A DNA stretch of 64,000 bases, from the NCBI GenBank assembly GCA_037179335.1, contig JAKZHN010000016.1, forward strand, positions 496,001 through 560,000, read 5' to 3'. Position 1 is the first letter of the stretch. Every line of letters starts with the position of its first letter. The position numbers were made by a program, and so were the translations under genes. Under the pieces are notes generated by a model. It was not told the origin of the DNA and made no database searches. It worked only from the letters and a program-made list of their open reading frames with translations. The stretch comes from Cyclaneusma minus. Taxonomy: Eukaryota > Ascomycota > Leotiomycetes > Marthamycetales > Marthamycetaceae. Shown in pieces: positions 47,125 to 56,930 of this stretch.

Positions 47125-50094
47125 ATGGCAACTGTCAGTAACCCAACCATGTCCAGGAGACGCATAGCAACATATGGAAAGGCTGCGCGGCGGCGCATTC
47201 CCGATTACAATGGCCTCTCCAAGCTCACGTCGCCGTCGCCAGAAAAGCGCAAAGCTGCCAGTGGTAGAACGGGTCGCTTGGATGAGACGGTCGTGTTTCG
47301 AACCGGCGATGAAGAACAGGATTCCATATGGGATCCTCCAGCCGATGAAGCTCCAGTTCGCGCAATGAAGAGAACCAAGCCTAGCGCTCCAAAGCCCTCA
47401 CGCCGTGAACCCAAGCCGACTGTGCAGACATCAGGCAGTAAAACGACCCCGAGCGATGCGACGGCAAAGGCTTCCGGCGGTGAAGAACAAGATTCCATGT
47501 GGGATCCTCCAACCGACGAAGCTCCAGTTCGCGCATTGAAGAGAGTCAAGCCTAGCGCTCCAAACCCCTCACGCGGTGAATCCAAGCCAACTGTGCAGAC
47601 ATTCGGCAATAAAGCGACCCCGAGGGATGCGACGGCAAAGGGTTCCGTGGAGCCTGCCTTGGCTTCGTCTACAATACCTCCAATACCGAAAGTTCAGCCT
47701 CTCGCGCGTCCTCAAAAGAGACTGCCACGAATTGAGAGCCCCGAGCCGCGAAGTGTTGCACCTCCTCCGGTGGCTGACGATACAGTCCCAGTCTCCAATT
47801 CAGTCGATACCGAAGTTCAACATACACGCAAGCAGGGGAGCCCGCCCAGGCCCAAAACTGGGAGAAAATTATTGGATAATGCTATTGCACACCGCCCCGT
47901 GAAAGTGAAAAAGCCACCACCTACGACTACACTCGAACGGCCGGTGAAGACAGGAAACCCTCCCGTCAGGGTGACAAAGAAGACTAAACCGACGTCCAGA
48001 ACACCATCGGCCAGCTCGCGTTCATCGATGTCTGCAATTCTTGACGAGTCTCTTATAGCAAGTCCTCGCGCATCTCCACCTGGTCTGTCCCCAAAACGCA
48101 AACAGATGTGGGACGAACTGTTAAACCAGGAGGTTGAGGATTTAACACAAAATACCACAAGACTTTCGCCCAATCTCGACGATAATGGCGACACGCCAGA
48201 CCTAAAACCACGCCGGAGACTGATAGACTCGCTGGCCCCACAGCTTGACTTCACAGACGACGTTGAGGATTTATCTGTGTCATTCCACACTTATTCGCAG
48301 GGCTCGCCACCAAAGAAAGAAAGCCCGCAGGTCGCTACTAAGCAGAGCAATGTTCGTATGAAAACTGCCCTCTCAGGAATGGAAAAGATTCAACCAAAGT
48401 CTACTCGTACCGAAGCCGTGCCATTAGTCCAGATTTCGGGCCCGAAATTCACATATGGTAGTCAACGCTCGCTGCTTAGCGAAAAATCCGCGATTGATGA
48501 CATGGATTTCAGCATTCCCTTGACGTCCGTAGCAGATGTGGACAACAGAAAGTCTCGTCGAGTATCACTGGATGCTTTGAAGTCTCTTCCCGGGTCTCAG
48601 GAGTTCGATTTGGATGGGGATGATGGGCCACCGACCGCTTTTCGTAGCGTCCACGAGTTGCGGCAGGCGGGAGCAAACAAGCGCTTCATGGACGAGGCAG
48701 AAGATAACTTGGATCAAATTGGCAAACCCGTCGCGCCCTATTCCTCCGATCGAAGAACTGGAATGCTGCATCTCCTGGACAAGATGAAAGACAAGGCCTT
48801 CTTTCGGCAATTTCTGGACAATGGCCTTGAACAGCGCCTTTTCACGCAGTTGGGACGAGAGACTGAAATCATAGCTGGTACCTTGGCTATGTATTTGCTG
48901 ATCATGATACTGTCGGAGAAAGGGACACCTCATACTGTGGCACAACTTAGACAGCATGGCGTCCCTAGGCTGATACTCCGGCTAATTGAACATACGGAGA
49001 GTCTAACGTCAATCTCAAAACAACGGACATCCAACATCTCAAAATCGACGCAGAAGCAGATTGCGGAGTCCTCTGCTGTCATATCCAAGTTGTCTTTATG
49101 GGATCAGACCGAGGTCCTGGCCCTGACACCTCGCACTGCGTCGCTGAAATGCCTCGAGATCATGATTCGAAAACTTCGCGAGGCGGGAGATGCAGGGGAC
49201 GTCATGTCCAAAGAACTCTGCACCAAGGTCTTCGGTATCTTGAAGCAGACAGTGAGGTCTCCACCAGATGATATATCACTCATACGTCAAGACGTGGACT
49301 TTGAGTTGGCGCTTTCAACCCTGCAACTTCACGCAATCAAGCCGGAGGGTTCTTTCGACGATTCCATCTGGATACGAGAGTATATTCCTCTTCTTTCGGA
49401 CGTGCTCAGCTATCTTTCCAGCGATAAAACTCGTCGGTCGTGGCCTCTACAGGACATTGCCTTAAAAATGGCGCTCAACGTTACCAACAACAGTGCTAAA
49501 GCATCCACAGCCTTTGCAAGCGAGAAACTCGTGGTGCTGTTGTGTAAGAGTGTTGTGACGGATTTCAGACTCGTATCCGGATTTTTACTAGAAGACGAGC
49601 GCCCCGAGGTGATGGCTCATCTGATGCTCGTGACGCTTCTAATGATGAATGTCATGGAACACAGCTCTTCGGCTCGTCAACAGCTGCAAAATCTTCAGGG
49701 CAGCCAGGACGATCCCCTCGAGGGGATGATGAAAATCTTCGTGGAGAGGCAAGAGATGGCTAGCGAGGTAGGTTATTCCATCGTCTGAGGTCTCTACCTG
49801 CTAACATTCATCAAGGCGGATTCATTCGAAGAGACGGAGAAGAACGTTGCTTTTGGCTATTTGTCAGCTCTCCTCGGCTTCCTGTCTCTGATGCCTGAGA
49901 TCCAGACCCGTGTCGGCAGCCGCCTTCAAGGCGCAGGGAGTCTTGAGCCGCTTCTGCAGTCGTTGCGGGAGTTCATTCACTTCAATAAGCAGGTGGATGA
50001 GGATCTTGCACAGAATGATGCAGAAGGTGGCCTCCAAGTCGGGCTGACAGAGCGGATTCAGCGCATGGTTGATGAGCTGAGTTTGGGGCCGTGA
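47125..50094 (+). CDS. WAPL-domain protein (Wapl/Rad61-like cohesin regulator)
   Basis: Members of the Wapl family release cohesin from chromatin. The 973-aa model uses the ATG giving MATVSNPTMSRRR; the frame is open further upstream, but no ATG precedes it in that stretch. One intron, 49768-49815. Residues 1-550 are disordered and basic, starting with RIATYGKAARRR, and include a 57-residue tandem duplication (about residues 62-175). The helical C-terminal domain (about 600-970) carries GMLHLLDKMKDKAFFRQFLDNG, REAGD followed by ELCTKVFGIL, WPLQDIALKMALNVTNNS, and DSFEETEKNVAFGYLSALLGFL after the intron, the signature ending of the WAPL domain. Confidence 0.85.
47308..47649 (+). repeat. In-frame tandem duplication, 171-bp period, inside the WAPL gene
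   Basis: Two copies of a 57-codon block (47308-47478 and 47479-47649). Both read GEEQDS or DEEQDS, then WDPP, DEAPVRA, KPSAP, PTVQT and DATAK. The copies differ at about a dozen residues, so the duplication is not recent. Confidence 0.9.
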
Positions 50095-51217
50095 AGTAAC
50101 TTTTTTATTTTGAAGTGTTGATCTGGCTATTGCAATGATATCCATGGGTTTGAGGACTACTCAAGGTGAGGGACTACTGGCAAATGGTGGTTACTGGGCG
50201 GCGTTTCACTATATACCCATTCTTTTTCGGCGCAGATTTCCTGGCAATCTCGAGGCACATACCTCCAGGGTGGGAGATGCCTGATTGCATGTTCATGAAC
50301 AGTGGAAAGGCCTGGCCTACTGTAACACTCAACGGTATCCGCATGGACTAGTTGCCGGACACCTGGGAGTGTAAGACTGAAGAGAACGACACTATCTGTA
50401 TCCAGTCTGGAATTAGAGAGCGTTGAAGCTGGGGTTGCATATCTTGACAGGAATTCCTGACCATTGCCACTTTGTGCGTGTGTGTTTGCTTGACAAGGGT
50501 TCAGTCCCGGCCGGTCATAGGCCTCCATTGTACTTGTCTATATTTTGCTATTACGCTTCTCTGTTGGGACCAGGAACACCCTCAGTTCAAGTCGTGAGCG
50601 TTGAGTCATCCTGGGTTATTCTCAAGCTCATGTTCCTGATTTCTCTCCTATTAAACTTCAAGAAAGCACAAGTTTTCACTGAATCAACCACTTTTTGTCA
50701 ATGTTCCGGATACTTCCAAGTGAGTTCTGTCCGATATCATCATACGTGTTTACACAACTGTTCGGTTTGATACAAGCACAGTGTCTTTACTGGGTTCAGT
50801 AGCATCGTCATGCTCCGAAATGGTACAGTAACAGCGTTTACTTCTTCGCGATATTGCAAGTCTCTCTTCCGGGCCTGGCTGCTCTACTTCTACCTACCGT
50901 GTCTACTAGTCGAGATTCTTCCGGACAGATCACCGTTCTTGCTCGTCCGGCTCGATTGAAGCGTACAGTGTTTGTTTACCTTTGCTCCAGCAGCACCACG
51001 CTTCAGGATCAGGCAACACCAAATTCTCCACAATACTGGTAGTCCTTGGACTTCTCCTCTCCACCTCTCCGTTCAGACTGGCTTGATTCAAGCACACAGG
51101 CTGTCACCTGTCCAGCGCCAGCATCGAATCCCTCACAGCACTTCCAGTCTGTGGAACTGTCCACTCTGCCACTTGCTACATTCGTTTGCTTCTGTTGTCA
51201 ACATCACACTCGTCACC
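50095..51217. other. Intergenic, WAPL 3' flank to homeodomain-like gene
   Basis: About 1.1 kb without a convincing gene. A 123-codon minus-strand open frame (50157-50528) has no recognisable content. The last 250 bp are pyrimidine- and CA-rich and probably form the 5' region of the next gene. Confidence 0.35.
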
Positions 51218-52276
51218 ATGAATCCCGAACAGAAACCCAAGAACGACCTGACAAAGGAGCAGTACCTTCAGCTCTGTCTCTTTTTCAAGAAGAAGCTCTC
51301 GGCAACGAAGAAGGAAAACGATGAATCACAATCCAAGCTTTACCATGCTGAGAGGGAGACCAAGAAGATACAGCTTGAAAGAGCTGTGCTGCTCCAGCGA
51401 CTCGAGTCTGGATCCAGCCCAGGCTCGCCCGAGCCAAGCTCCCCCTGCCCAAGCTCGCCCTGCCAAAGCTCGCCCGAGCCAGGCTCGCCCAAGCCAGGCT
51501 GGCCCTTCTCAAGCTTACCCAGTTCAAGCTTCATGTTACCCTACCCAAGCTTACCCTACCCAAGCTCGCCCGAGCCAAGCTCGCCCAGCTCAAGCTCGGC
51601 CAGCTCAAGCACGGTCAGCTCAAAGTGGTTCAGCCCAAGCTTACCCAGCCGAAGCTTACCCAACCCAAGCTCCTCCAACGCGGCTCGCCCTTGCGCACCA
51701 GCAACTTCCCGCCAGGGAGGCACGAACGTCCTCTTCTCCAACGAACAAACGACCATCATGCGAGACTACTACCTGGCACACATGAAGAATGATGACAAGA
51801 GCTGCCTGCTCGATGCCAATCAGAAGAAACACTTGGCCTCGGCGACCGGCTTGACTGAAAGGCAAATCGTTAAATGGTTCGCCAAAGCACGCAGCGAGGG
51901 GAAGCCGGCGAAGTGGGAAGCCGGAGAAACGACGGCTCGGCACACTGACGAACAAACCACCATCATGAGGACCTACTTCGTGGATCATATGGACAAGGAC
52001 TACAACTGTTACCCTGATGCTGCGAAGAAGGTGGCCTTGGCAGACCAGACTGGTCTGACTACGAAGCAAGTTGCGGCTTGGTTTTCTCTGTCTAGCACCC
52101 GAAACAGATATAAGCTCTGGGTAGAAAACGGCTTGGTTCCTGCCAGCAATGACACCCAAGAATCTACCACTGCCGAGACCGATGTTGAGGAGGGCAAGGA
52201 GAACGACGGCATGGAGAACGAGGCAAAGGAGGACAAGGGCAAAGAGAACGGAGCCAAGGAGAACGAGGACCGCTGA
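51218..52276 (+). CDS. Homeodomain-like orphan with two tandem HD repeats and a Ser-Pro repeat linker
   Basis: Intronless 352-aa protein; function unknown. The ATG (CACCATGAATCC) gives MNPEQKPKNDL. Residues 12-62 are a charged, heptad-like helix. Residues 63-162 are Ser/Pro-rich, encoded by a degenerate 15-bp repeat. Two homeodomain-like segments follow: about 172-230 with EQTTIMRDYYLAHM, LASATGLTERQIVKWFAKAR, and about 242-300 with EQTTIMRTYFVDHM, LADQTGLTTKQVAAWFSLS. They share EQTTIMR and TGLT..Q with each other, so they look like an internal duplication. Spacing resembles TALE homeodomains. Both lack the DNA-contacting Asn51 (Lys in the first, Leu in the second). The tail is a K/E/N-rich repeat (KENDGMENEAKEDKGK). 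Confidence 0.7.
   Translation: MNPEQKPKNDLTKEQYLQLCLFFKKKLSATKKENDESQSKLYHAERETKKIQLERAVLLQRLESGSSPGSPEPSSPCPSSPCQSSPEPGSPKPGWPFSSLPSSSFMLPYPSLPYPSSPEPSSPSSSSASSSTVSSKWFSPSLPSRSLPNPSSSNAARPCAPATSRQGGTNVLFSNEQTTIMRDYYLAHMKNDDKSCLLDANQKKHLASATGLTERQIVKWFAKARSEGKPAKWEAGETTARHTDEQTTIMRTYFVDHMDKDYNCYPDAAKKVALADQTGLTTKQVAAWFSLSSTRNRYKLWVENGLVPASNDTQESTTAETDVEEGKENDGMENEAKEDKGKENGAKENEDR
51414..51690 (+). repeat. Degenerate 15-bp coding minisatellite
   Basis: Units close to CCAAGCTCGCCCGAG recur about 18 times inside the homeodomain-like gene, encoding PSSPE/PSSPC-type pentapeptides. Because the period is a multiple of three and the unit lacks stops on either strand, several other frames are also open across the block. 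Confidence 0.8.
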
Positions 52277-53450
52277 AGAAGGCGAAAAGAGAGGTGTTAC
52301 GGTCTTCTCGGCGAGCAGATGAGGGAGAAGATGGAAGATGAGGCTAGCAAGAGTAACACTGTAACGATAAGCAACAGCACTTCCTCGAGTACTAAGAGCA
52401 TACCCGAGATAGTACCAGAAAATGCTGTCTCGTTTCCGCCAGATCCACGATTCTGAATCCTCGACCCCCGCTGTCCGAATTTCTTCCAGCGCAACTTGGT
52501 TCTTATTCGGATATTCCTGATTATCGTGGATATTCCCGATGATTGTAGATCCATCATATGAAATGCACAAAGTTCCCACACAAAGTCCCGCTCTTGCAAG
52601 CACCCGGTCCCGGCGTATGTCCACGTGGTGAGCTCAGAGCTTCGGAGCCAGCTGGTAGCCAGCAGGGTACTCCTGGACGATCATTGAAGATCTCCCGCCA
52701 GCCGAAGCGTTTTGGGGACGTATATATGATACCTTGACGTCTCGGTTTGAAACAAATGGCCAGCTAGCCGGAATTTCGGGACATGACCATTGGCGCCGAT
52801 CAGTCGTAGATTTGAGGGTCAACCACCGGCTCAATAATCCAAGTGAACCTCGTTGCCGGGCCCAGCCTGCTTTGATTGGATACCAGCCTGGCGCTCTGCT
52901 GCAGACTCATAAGGTACCTATTTCTGATGATTTTCTCGATTTACGCACTAAGTATTCTGGACCTAGGACTTCAATCATTGAATTTGACAGACGGCAAGGT
53001 GCATGGCCCGCTTGACTGGACCTCGGCGTCCCAGCAATCGCAGCTACATGTACCCTGCACCGGATGAGCAGCTGAGCCCTGCGCAACTACTGCCATGTCC
53101 GGTGCGCAGCAACATAACATACTGCTACGGAATAAGAATAAGAGACGAAAGCAAGCATCGTGACTCTCCTACGTCAACAGCCCGAACAGCCTCATCACGC
53201 TCTGTGCAAATGCCAATCTAGATAGTCGGCCGGAGTAGCGCCTGCCCCATTCCGTAGCGCAACGCCGTCGCTCAGTCCTTCAATTGCCCGACAACCACGG
53301 GTGGATCTCTTCAGGCCATACTCACATCCTGTTCGCTGCCACCCAACAACATACCTACCCAACATCGATCCGCTCAACGTGCCCCCAGACTCCGCCCTTT
53401 ATTACGCATGGAGGAATTCGTCCAGCGGAAGTTATCAGAACCTCGCCATC
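52277..53450. other. Intergenic, homeodomain-like gene to zinc-module gene
   Basis: About 1.2 kb. It holds a short 19-bp repeat at 52509-52546 and no gene that I can support. Confidence 0.35.
52509..52546. repeat. Two 19-bp repeat units (array F, minimal)
   Basis: GGATATTCCTGATTATCGT is followed directly by GGATATTCCCGATGATTGT. Period and the GGATATTCC core recall the intergenic arrays, but only two units are present, so membership is uncertain. Confidence 0.45.
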
Positions 53451-54998
53451 ATGCCTACCTCCCCTTCCACAGCCTCCTTGCCAGCCGAGAAAAAGGCTTC
53501 CGGCACTCTCAGCAGTTTCATGGCCAAGATGAAGGGGGCCTTAAGGCCAAGAGGAATCATGTCCTATTCCAATGTTGACGACCGTCGTCTGGGGACCTTG
53601 TTAAGGTATCCCATAAACCTATCCCTAGCTACAATCTCGCTTGCACTGCTGACCTTTCTTGCCCACAGTCCTCCAGCCATCCCAGCGACTCTTCCTAGAA
53701 AGACGCCAAACGCCGGTTCGTCCCTTCACCCACCAGCCGACAAGCCCATCATTGGATCCCCTGGCTCTACGAGCACCCAGGTCGTATCCAGAGCCGCGAT
53801 TGAGGAACAGCGTCTTCGTCGTATTGCTGAACGATGGGGCATCGAAATTGAGCCGAGCGACTGGATGCTCAGTAGTAAAGTGGTGGAGCGAGTCAACAAG
53901 CCCATTCGCATGCGCCTTCATCGTGCCTGTCACCGCTGCAATACAACTTTCGGCCAGAACAAGCTCTGCCAAAAATGCCAGCACGTACGCTGCACACAGT
54001 GCCCGCGCTCCGGCGCCAGCCAGGGGGGAACTGCAAAAGTCGGCAAGGATAAGAGCAAGAGCACTGCGGTATCACCACCCACCGGATCCAAGCCTGAAGC
54101 GATTGTGATTGCCGCTTCGGCTGGAAAACTGCTGGTGGACGACTTTGCTGACAATAATAACGGGGAGGGTCTGAAGAGAAAGCACTACATGCTCACCAAG
54201 CCCTCCAGGACTGGCGGTCAGGAGCTGGTTAGAAAGAAGCCGATGCAGCGTGTCAGAAGAACTTGTCATTCTTGTGCCACGCTATTCATGCCTGGTAACA
54301 AGACTTGCTCCGGTTGTGGACATATCCGTTGCACTGAGTGTCCCCGAGATCCGTACGTTACACCTTCCTGTCCCTCAACTACGCTAAAGAATTCCTGTAC
54401 CTATGTGCTAATCTGTTCCAGTGCCAAACGTCACAAATATCCCGATGGCTATCCAGGAGATGTCACATCCGATCCTCCTAACGCTTTTCCAGACCCCGGC
54501 AGCATCATAGGTCAATTAGGTCCGCAGCCGGATATTATGCTACCCCCGCCCCCTTACCGTCTATGCAGAAAGCCCTCTCGCTTTCTTCGGTATACGTGCC
54601 ATTTGTGTAATACTGAACTTGCGACACAAAATGCCTCGGGATCGTTCACAAAATTGCATCAAATCGACGGCTCTTCCAAGCAAGAAGTTACTGGCCAGGC
54701 TGACAACACGGGCACGGAAGGCGGCTTGACCAACATCGGTTTGCAGTGTGGAAACTGTGGTCACGAAAAATGCGAGGAGTGCCCTAGATTCGTCGTGTTG
54801 CCAAAACGATTAAACAAGTCGGAGCTCGAAGATCAGTCTTTGGAAAGAGAGCGGGGAACTGTCATGAAAGTCAGAGAAAGGCTTGAAAGTTTGGAGGTCA
54901 AATCGACACAGAATTCCGAATTGAGAAGCTCCGAATATGACTCCATTCGGCAAACTTTGCGCGACATCTTAGGTCTTCCACTATACGAGATTCGGTAG
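53451..54998 (+). CDS. Fungal protein with three CxxC/CPR zinc-binding modules
   Basis: Not assigned to a named family. The 471-aa spliced model starts MPTSPSTASLPAEKK. Three zinc-binding modules recur: CHRCNTTF...CQKCQHVRCTQCPR, CHSCATLF...CSGCGHIRCTECPR and CHLCNTEL...CGNCGHEKCEECPR, the last interrupted by about 45 residues. Each has the pattern CHxC-n-CxxCxHxxCxxCPR. Two introns, 53606-53668 (63 bp) and 54353-54421 (69 bp), are both stop-free multiples of three, so the gene also reads as one uninterrupted frame. I call them introns because each has GTATCC/GTACGT donors, TGCTGAC/TGCTAAT branch points and proper acceptors. Retaining the first would add a hydrophobic segment, and the second would extend module 2 by 23 residues. 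The C-terminal 70 residues are charged and helical. Confidence 0.75.
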   Translation: MPTSPSTASLPAEKKASGTLSSFMAKMKGALRPRGIMSYSNVDDRRLGTLLRYPINLSLATISLALLTFLAHSPPAIPATLPRKTPNAGSSLHPPADKPIIGSPGSTSTQVVSRAAIEEQRLRRIAERWGIEIEPSDWMLSSKVVERVNKPIRMRLHRACHRCNTTFGQNKLCQKCQHVRCTQCPRSGASQGGTAKVGKDKSKSTAVSPPTGSKPEAIVIAASAGKLLVDDFADNNNGEGLKRKHYMLTKPSRTGGQELVRKKPMQRVRRTCHSCATLFMPGNKTCSGCGHIRCTECPRDPYVTPSCPSTTLKNSCTYVLICSSAKRHKYPDGYPGDVTSDPPNAFPDPGSIIGQLGPQPDIMLPPPPYRLCRKPSRFLRYTCHLCNTELATQNASGSFTKLHQIDGSSKQEVTGQADNTGTEGGLTNIGLQCGNCGHEKCEECPRFVVLPKRLNKSELEDQSLERERGTVMKVRERLESLEVKSTQNSELRSSEYDSIRQTLRDILGLPLYEIR

Positions 54999-55566
54999 TT
55001 CGAGTACGTTGCAGGTGGACGATGGTCCGGACCTCGGTGCTGGTCTGCGAGGGCGCGTTACCTCCTGGATGCCTCTGATTACAAGTCCATAAGGTACCCA
55101 TAAGATATCCCCCGGAAGTTTCTCACGCCGCATTGACTACCAAGGCTGCTGAAAATTGCGACCCTACACATCATCCGACAGGCGTCTATTCGATCTTTTC
55201 CAAACTTCTCGTTTCGGAAAGTGGTATTCACAGCACACGTACTTTTGTTATTCTATTACGCAACACCTCATTATGCTCAACATTTGTTCCAACGGCGGTT
55301 TTCTGCTCTTCAGTTTTGATACCAGTTAAGGATGACACCACTGTCGGGTCTCTGATTGTCAGGAGTCCCGGGATCCCGCTGCATTCTGGCCCTTGTCCCC
55401 AGTGTCGACAATGAGCGCCGATATACAGCAGACTCAAGCTTACGTTATTGCTTGAATGCCGAGGATGGCATTCGTGAATATTGAAGTCAGGGTGAGTGGG
55501 TTGTGGTGGTGTATACATAGCTGGTACTTTAGGAATGATGAGGAACACCGAGAACTCGGCATGCTA

Positions 55567-55882
55567 CAGTGGGGGAAAAAGTCTCTGTAGCCCCCCCTGA
55601 GATGACAACATCTAAGCGATTTTCAGCAAATTTCAGCCCTTTTGGTCACACTCCAACATCCTGAAGCAAATTTTGTGTTTTTGAACCACAGTTTTATATC
55701 AGCCATTAGCGTTAATCACTGCCTGGAACCTATGCTGCAATCTGTACTATAGAGCTCAATTGCTCTGCGTATTGCTCTGCATAGCGCCCTGCAATTGGGT
55801 GGAAATCGCTTAATTTTTGCACACCAAAATCACTTAGATGTTGTCATCCCAGGGGGGTACAGAGACTTTTTTCCCCTTACTG
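55567..55882. mobile_element. Tc1/mariner-type MITE, 316 bp
   Basis: Non-autonomous DNA transposon. Terminal inverted repeats of about 57 bp (55567-55623 and 55826-55882) are roughly 90 percent identical. Both begin CAGT and carry GTCTCTGTA, a C-run, and GATGACAACATCTAAG. The element is flanked on both sides by the dinucleotide TA (55565-55566, 55883-55884), the target duplication of Tc1/mariner/pogo elements such as fungal Fot1. The 200-bp interior has no coding capacity. The superfamily is inferred from the TA duplication and CAGT ends. Confidence 0.88.
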
Positions 55883-56027
55883 TATCGTGTATTGTTAAGA
55901 CGCTATTGGTCTTTTCATGCCGTTGATTACTTGTGACTTGATGTTGCACTTGACGAGCCCGAATGGGTATGAGTTTAACACGCCGCAGTACTGTTCTTGT
56001 TGCCCAGTAAAACGACACATTCTCAGG

Positions 56028-56245
56028 CGGAAATCCAAAGAAACTGAAGTAATTTAGATAAGTCCAAGTAATCTAGAGGAACAAGAGTGCTTTATAAAAA
56101 TCCAAGTAATCCTGAGAAGTTCAAGTAATCCAGAGAAGCATAGAATCCAAGTAACTCCGAGAAATCCAAATAAGTTGGAAAAACTCAAATAACTCGGAGA
56201 AATCCAAGTGATTCGGAGAAATCCAATCCGAGTAGAATTTGGAGA
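56028..56245. repeat. Intergenic array of 19-bp dyad-like units (array E, longest)
   Basis: About ten units of a 19-bp period, for example ATCCAAGTAATCCTGAGAA, GTTCAAGTAATCCAGAGAA and ATCCAAGTGATTCGGAGAA, with one 6-bp interruption near 56140. The consensus is close to ATCCAAGTAATTCGGAGAA. It begins about 145 bp after the MITE. Confidence 0.8.
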
Positions 56246-56930
56246 GATGATAGATTCAAGTGATGAGGAAAAAATCGAGAGATTAGCAGAAATCATGGTA
56301 CTCGTGGGCCCCCTCTCCCACCATTTAGGAAATACAAAACCAAGTCAGGAATTTAGTGACGCAGATCTAGGAAGCTAACCACGAGGATATAAGCAGAATA
56401 GTATTTGCAGCTTATAGGTGTACAGAGGCAGAAACAAAAGCCCTGGCTTGTATTTTTGAATTCACTTGGCTCCAGGCTCTTTGCTTCAGATTTGCTTCAG
56501 ATTGTCGCTTTCACGTGCACCGGACCTGAGGCCACCGCGCAAACCTGGTCGCTTATGTTCACAGCCATCGCAACCCACGTCGTCACTTCAAGACGCAATT
56601 CTATTCAAGTCAACGATACCAGCAAGCCTACACCTCCAACTGCTCATTCGGACGCGTCGACTGACCCAAGTACTCGGGCTCAGTCAGGATCAATTTTCCA
56701 GCCTTCCTTCCAGAAATTATATGCAATCAGAACTTTCTGCGACTTTACCAGACCATCTCAACGCGAACTCTCCCCAGCACCCGGACACTCCTTCCCAACA
56801 TGGCTCTCCTCAGCAGCACGCCCTCGCCGCAGGCCACCTCGGTCGCAACGTCGAGCAGCGCAGCCAGTGCTGGCTCACATATCCTATCGCAGCGGCTCGA
56901 CCCGACGCGTCACTCCCTGCTGACTCCGCC

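Larger units (their letters stand above)
54999..56930. other. Intergenic region with MITE and 19-bp array
   Basis: About 1.9 kb. It holds the MITE (55567-55882) and the array (56028-56245). From 56400 on the frame of the next gene is open without a clear start; this is probably its 5' UTR, though a further ATG at 56721 is in frame. Confidence 0.5.

Noticed and set aside
50157..50528. 123-codon minus-strand open frame after WAPL
   Set aside because: Random-looking composition, no motif and no partner exon.
51656..52624. 322-codon minus-strand open frame
   Set aside because: It runs antisense to the homeodomain-like gene and is open largely because of the stop-free repeat and biased codons; no conserved motif is present.
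56405..56923. 172-codon frame upstream of the F-box gene
   Set aside because: It overlaps the likely 5' UTR, starts without an ATG and is in a different frame from the F-box protein.
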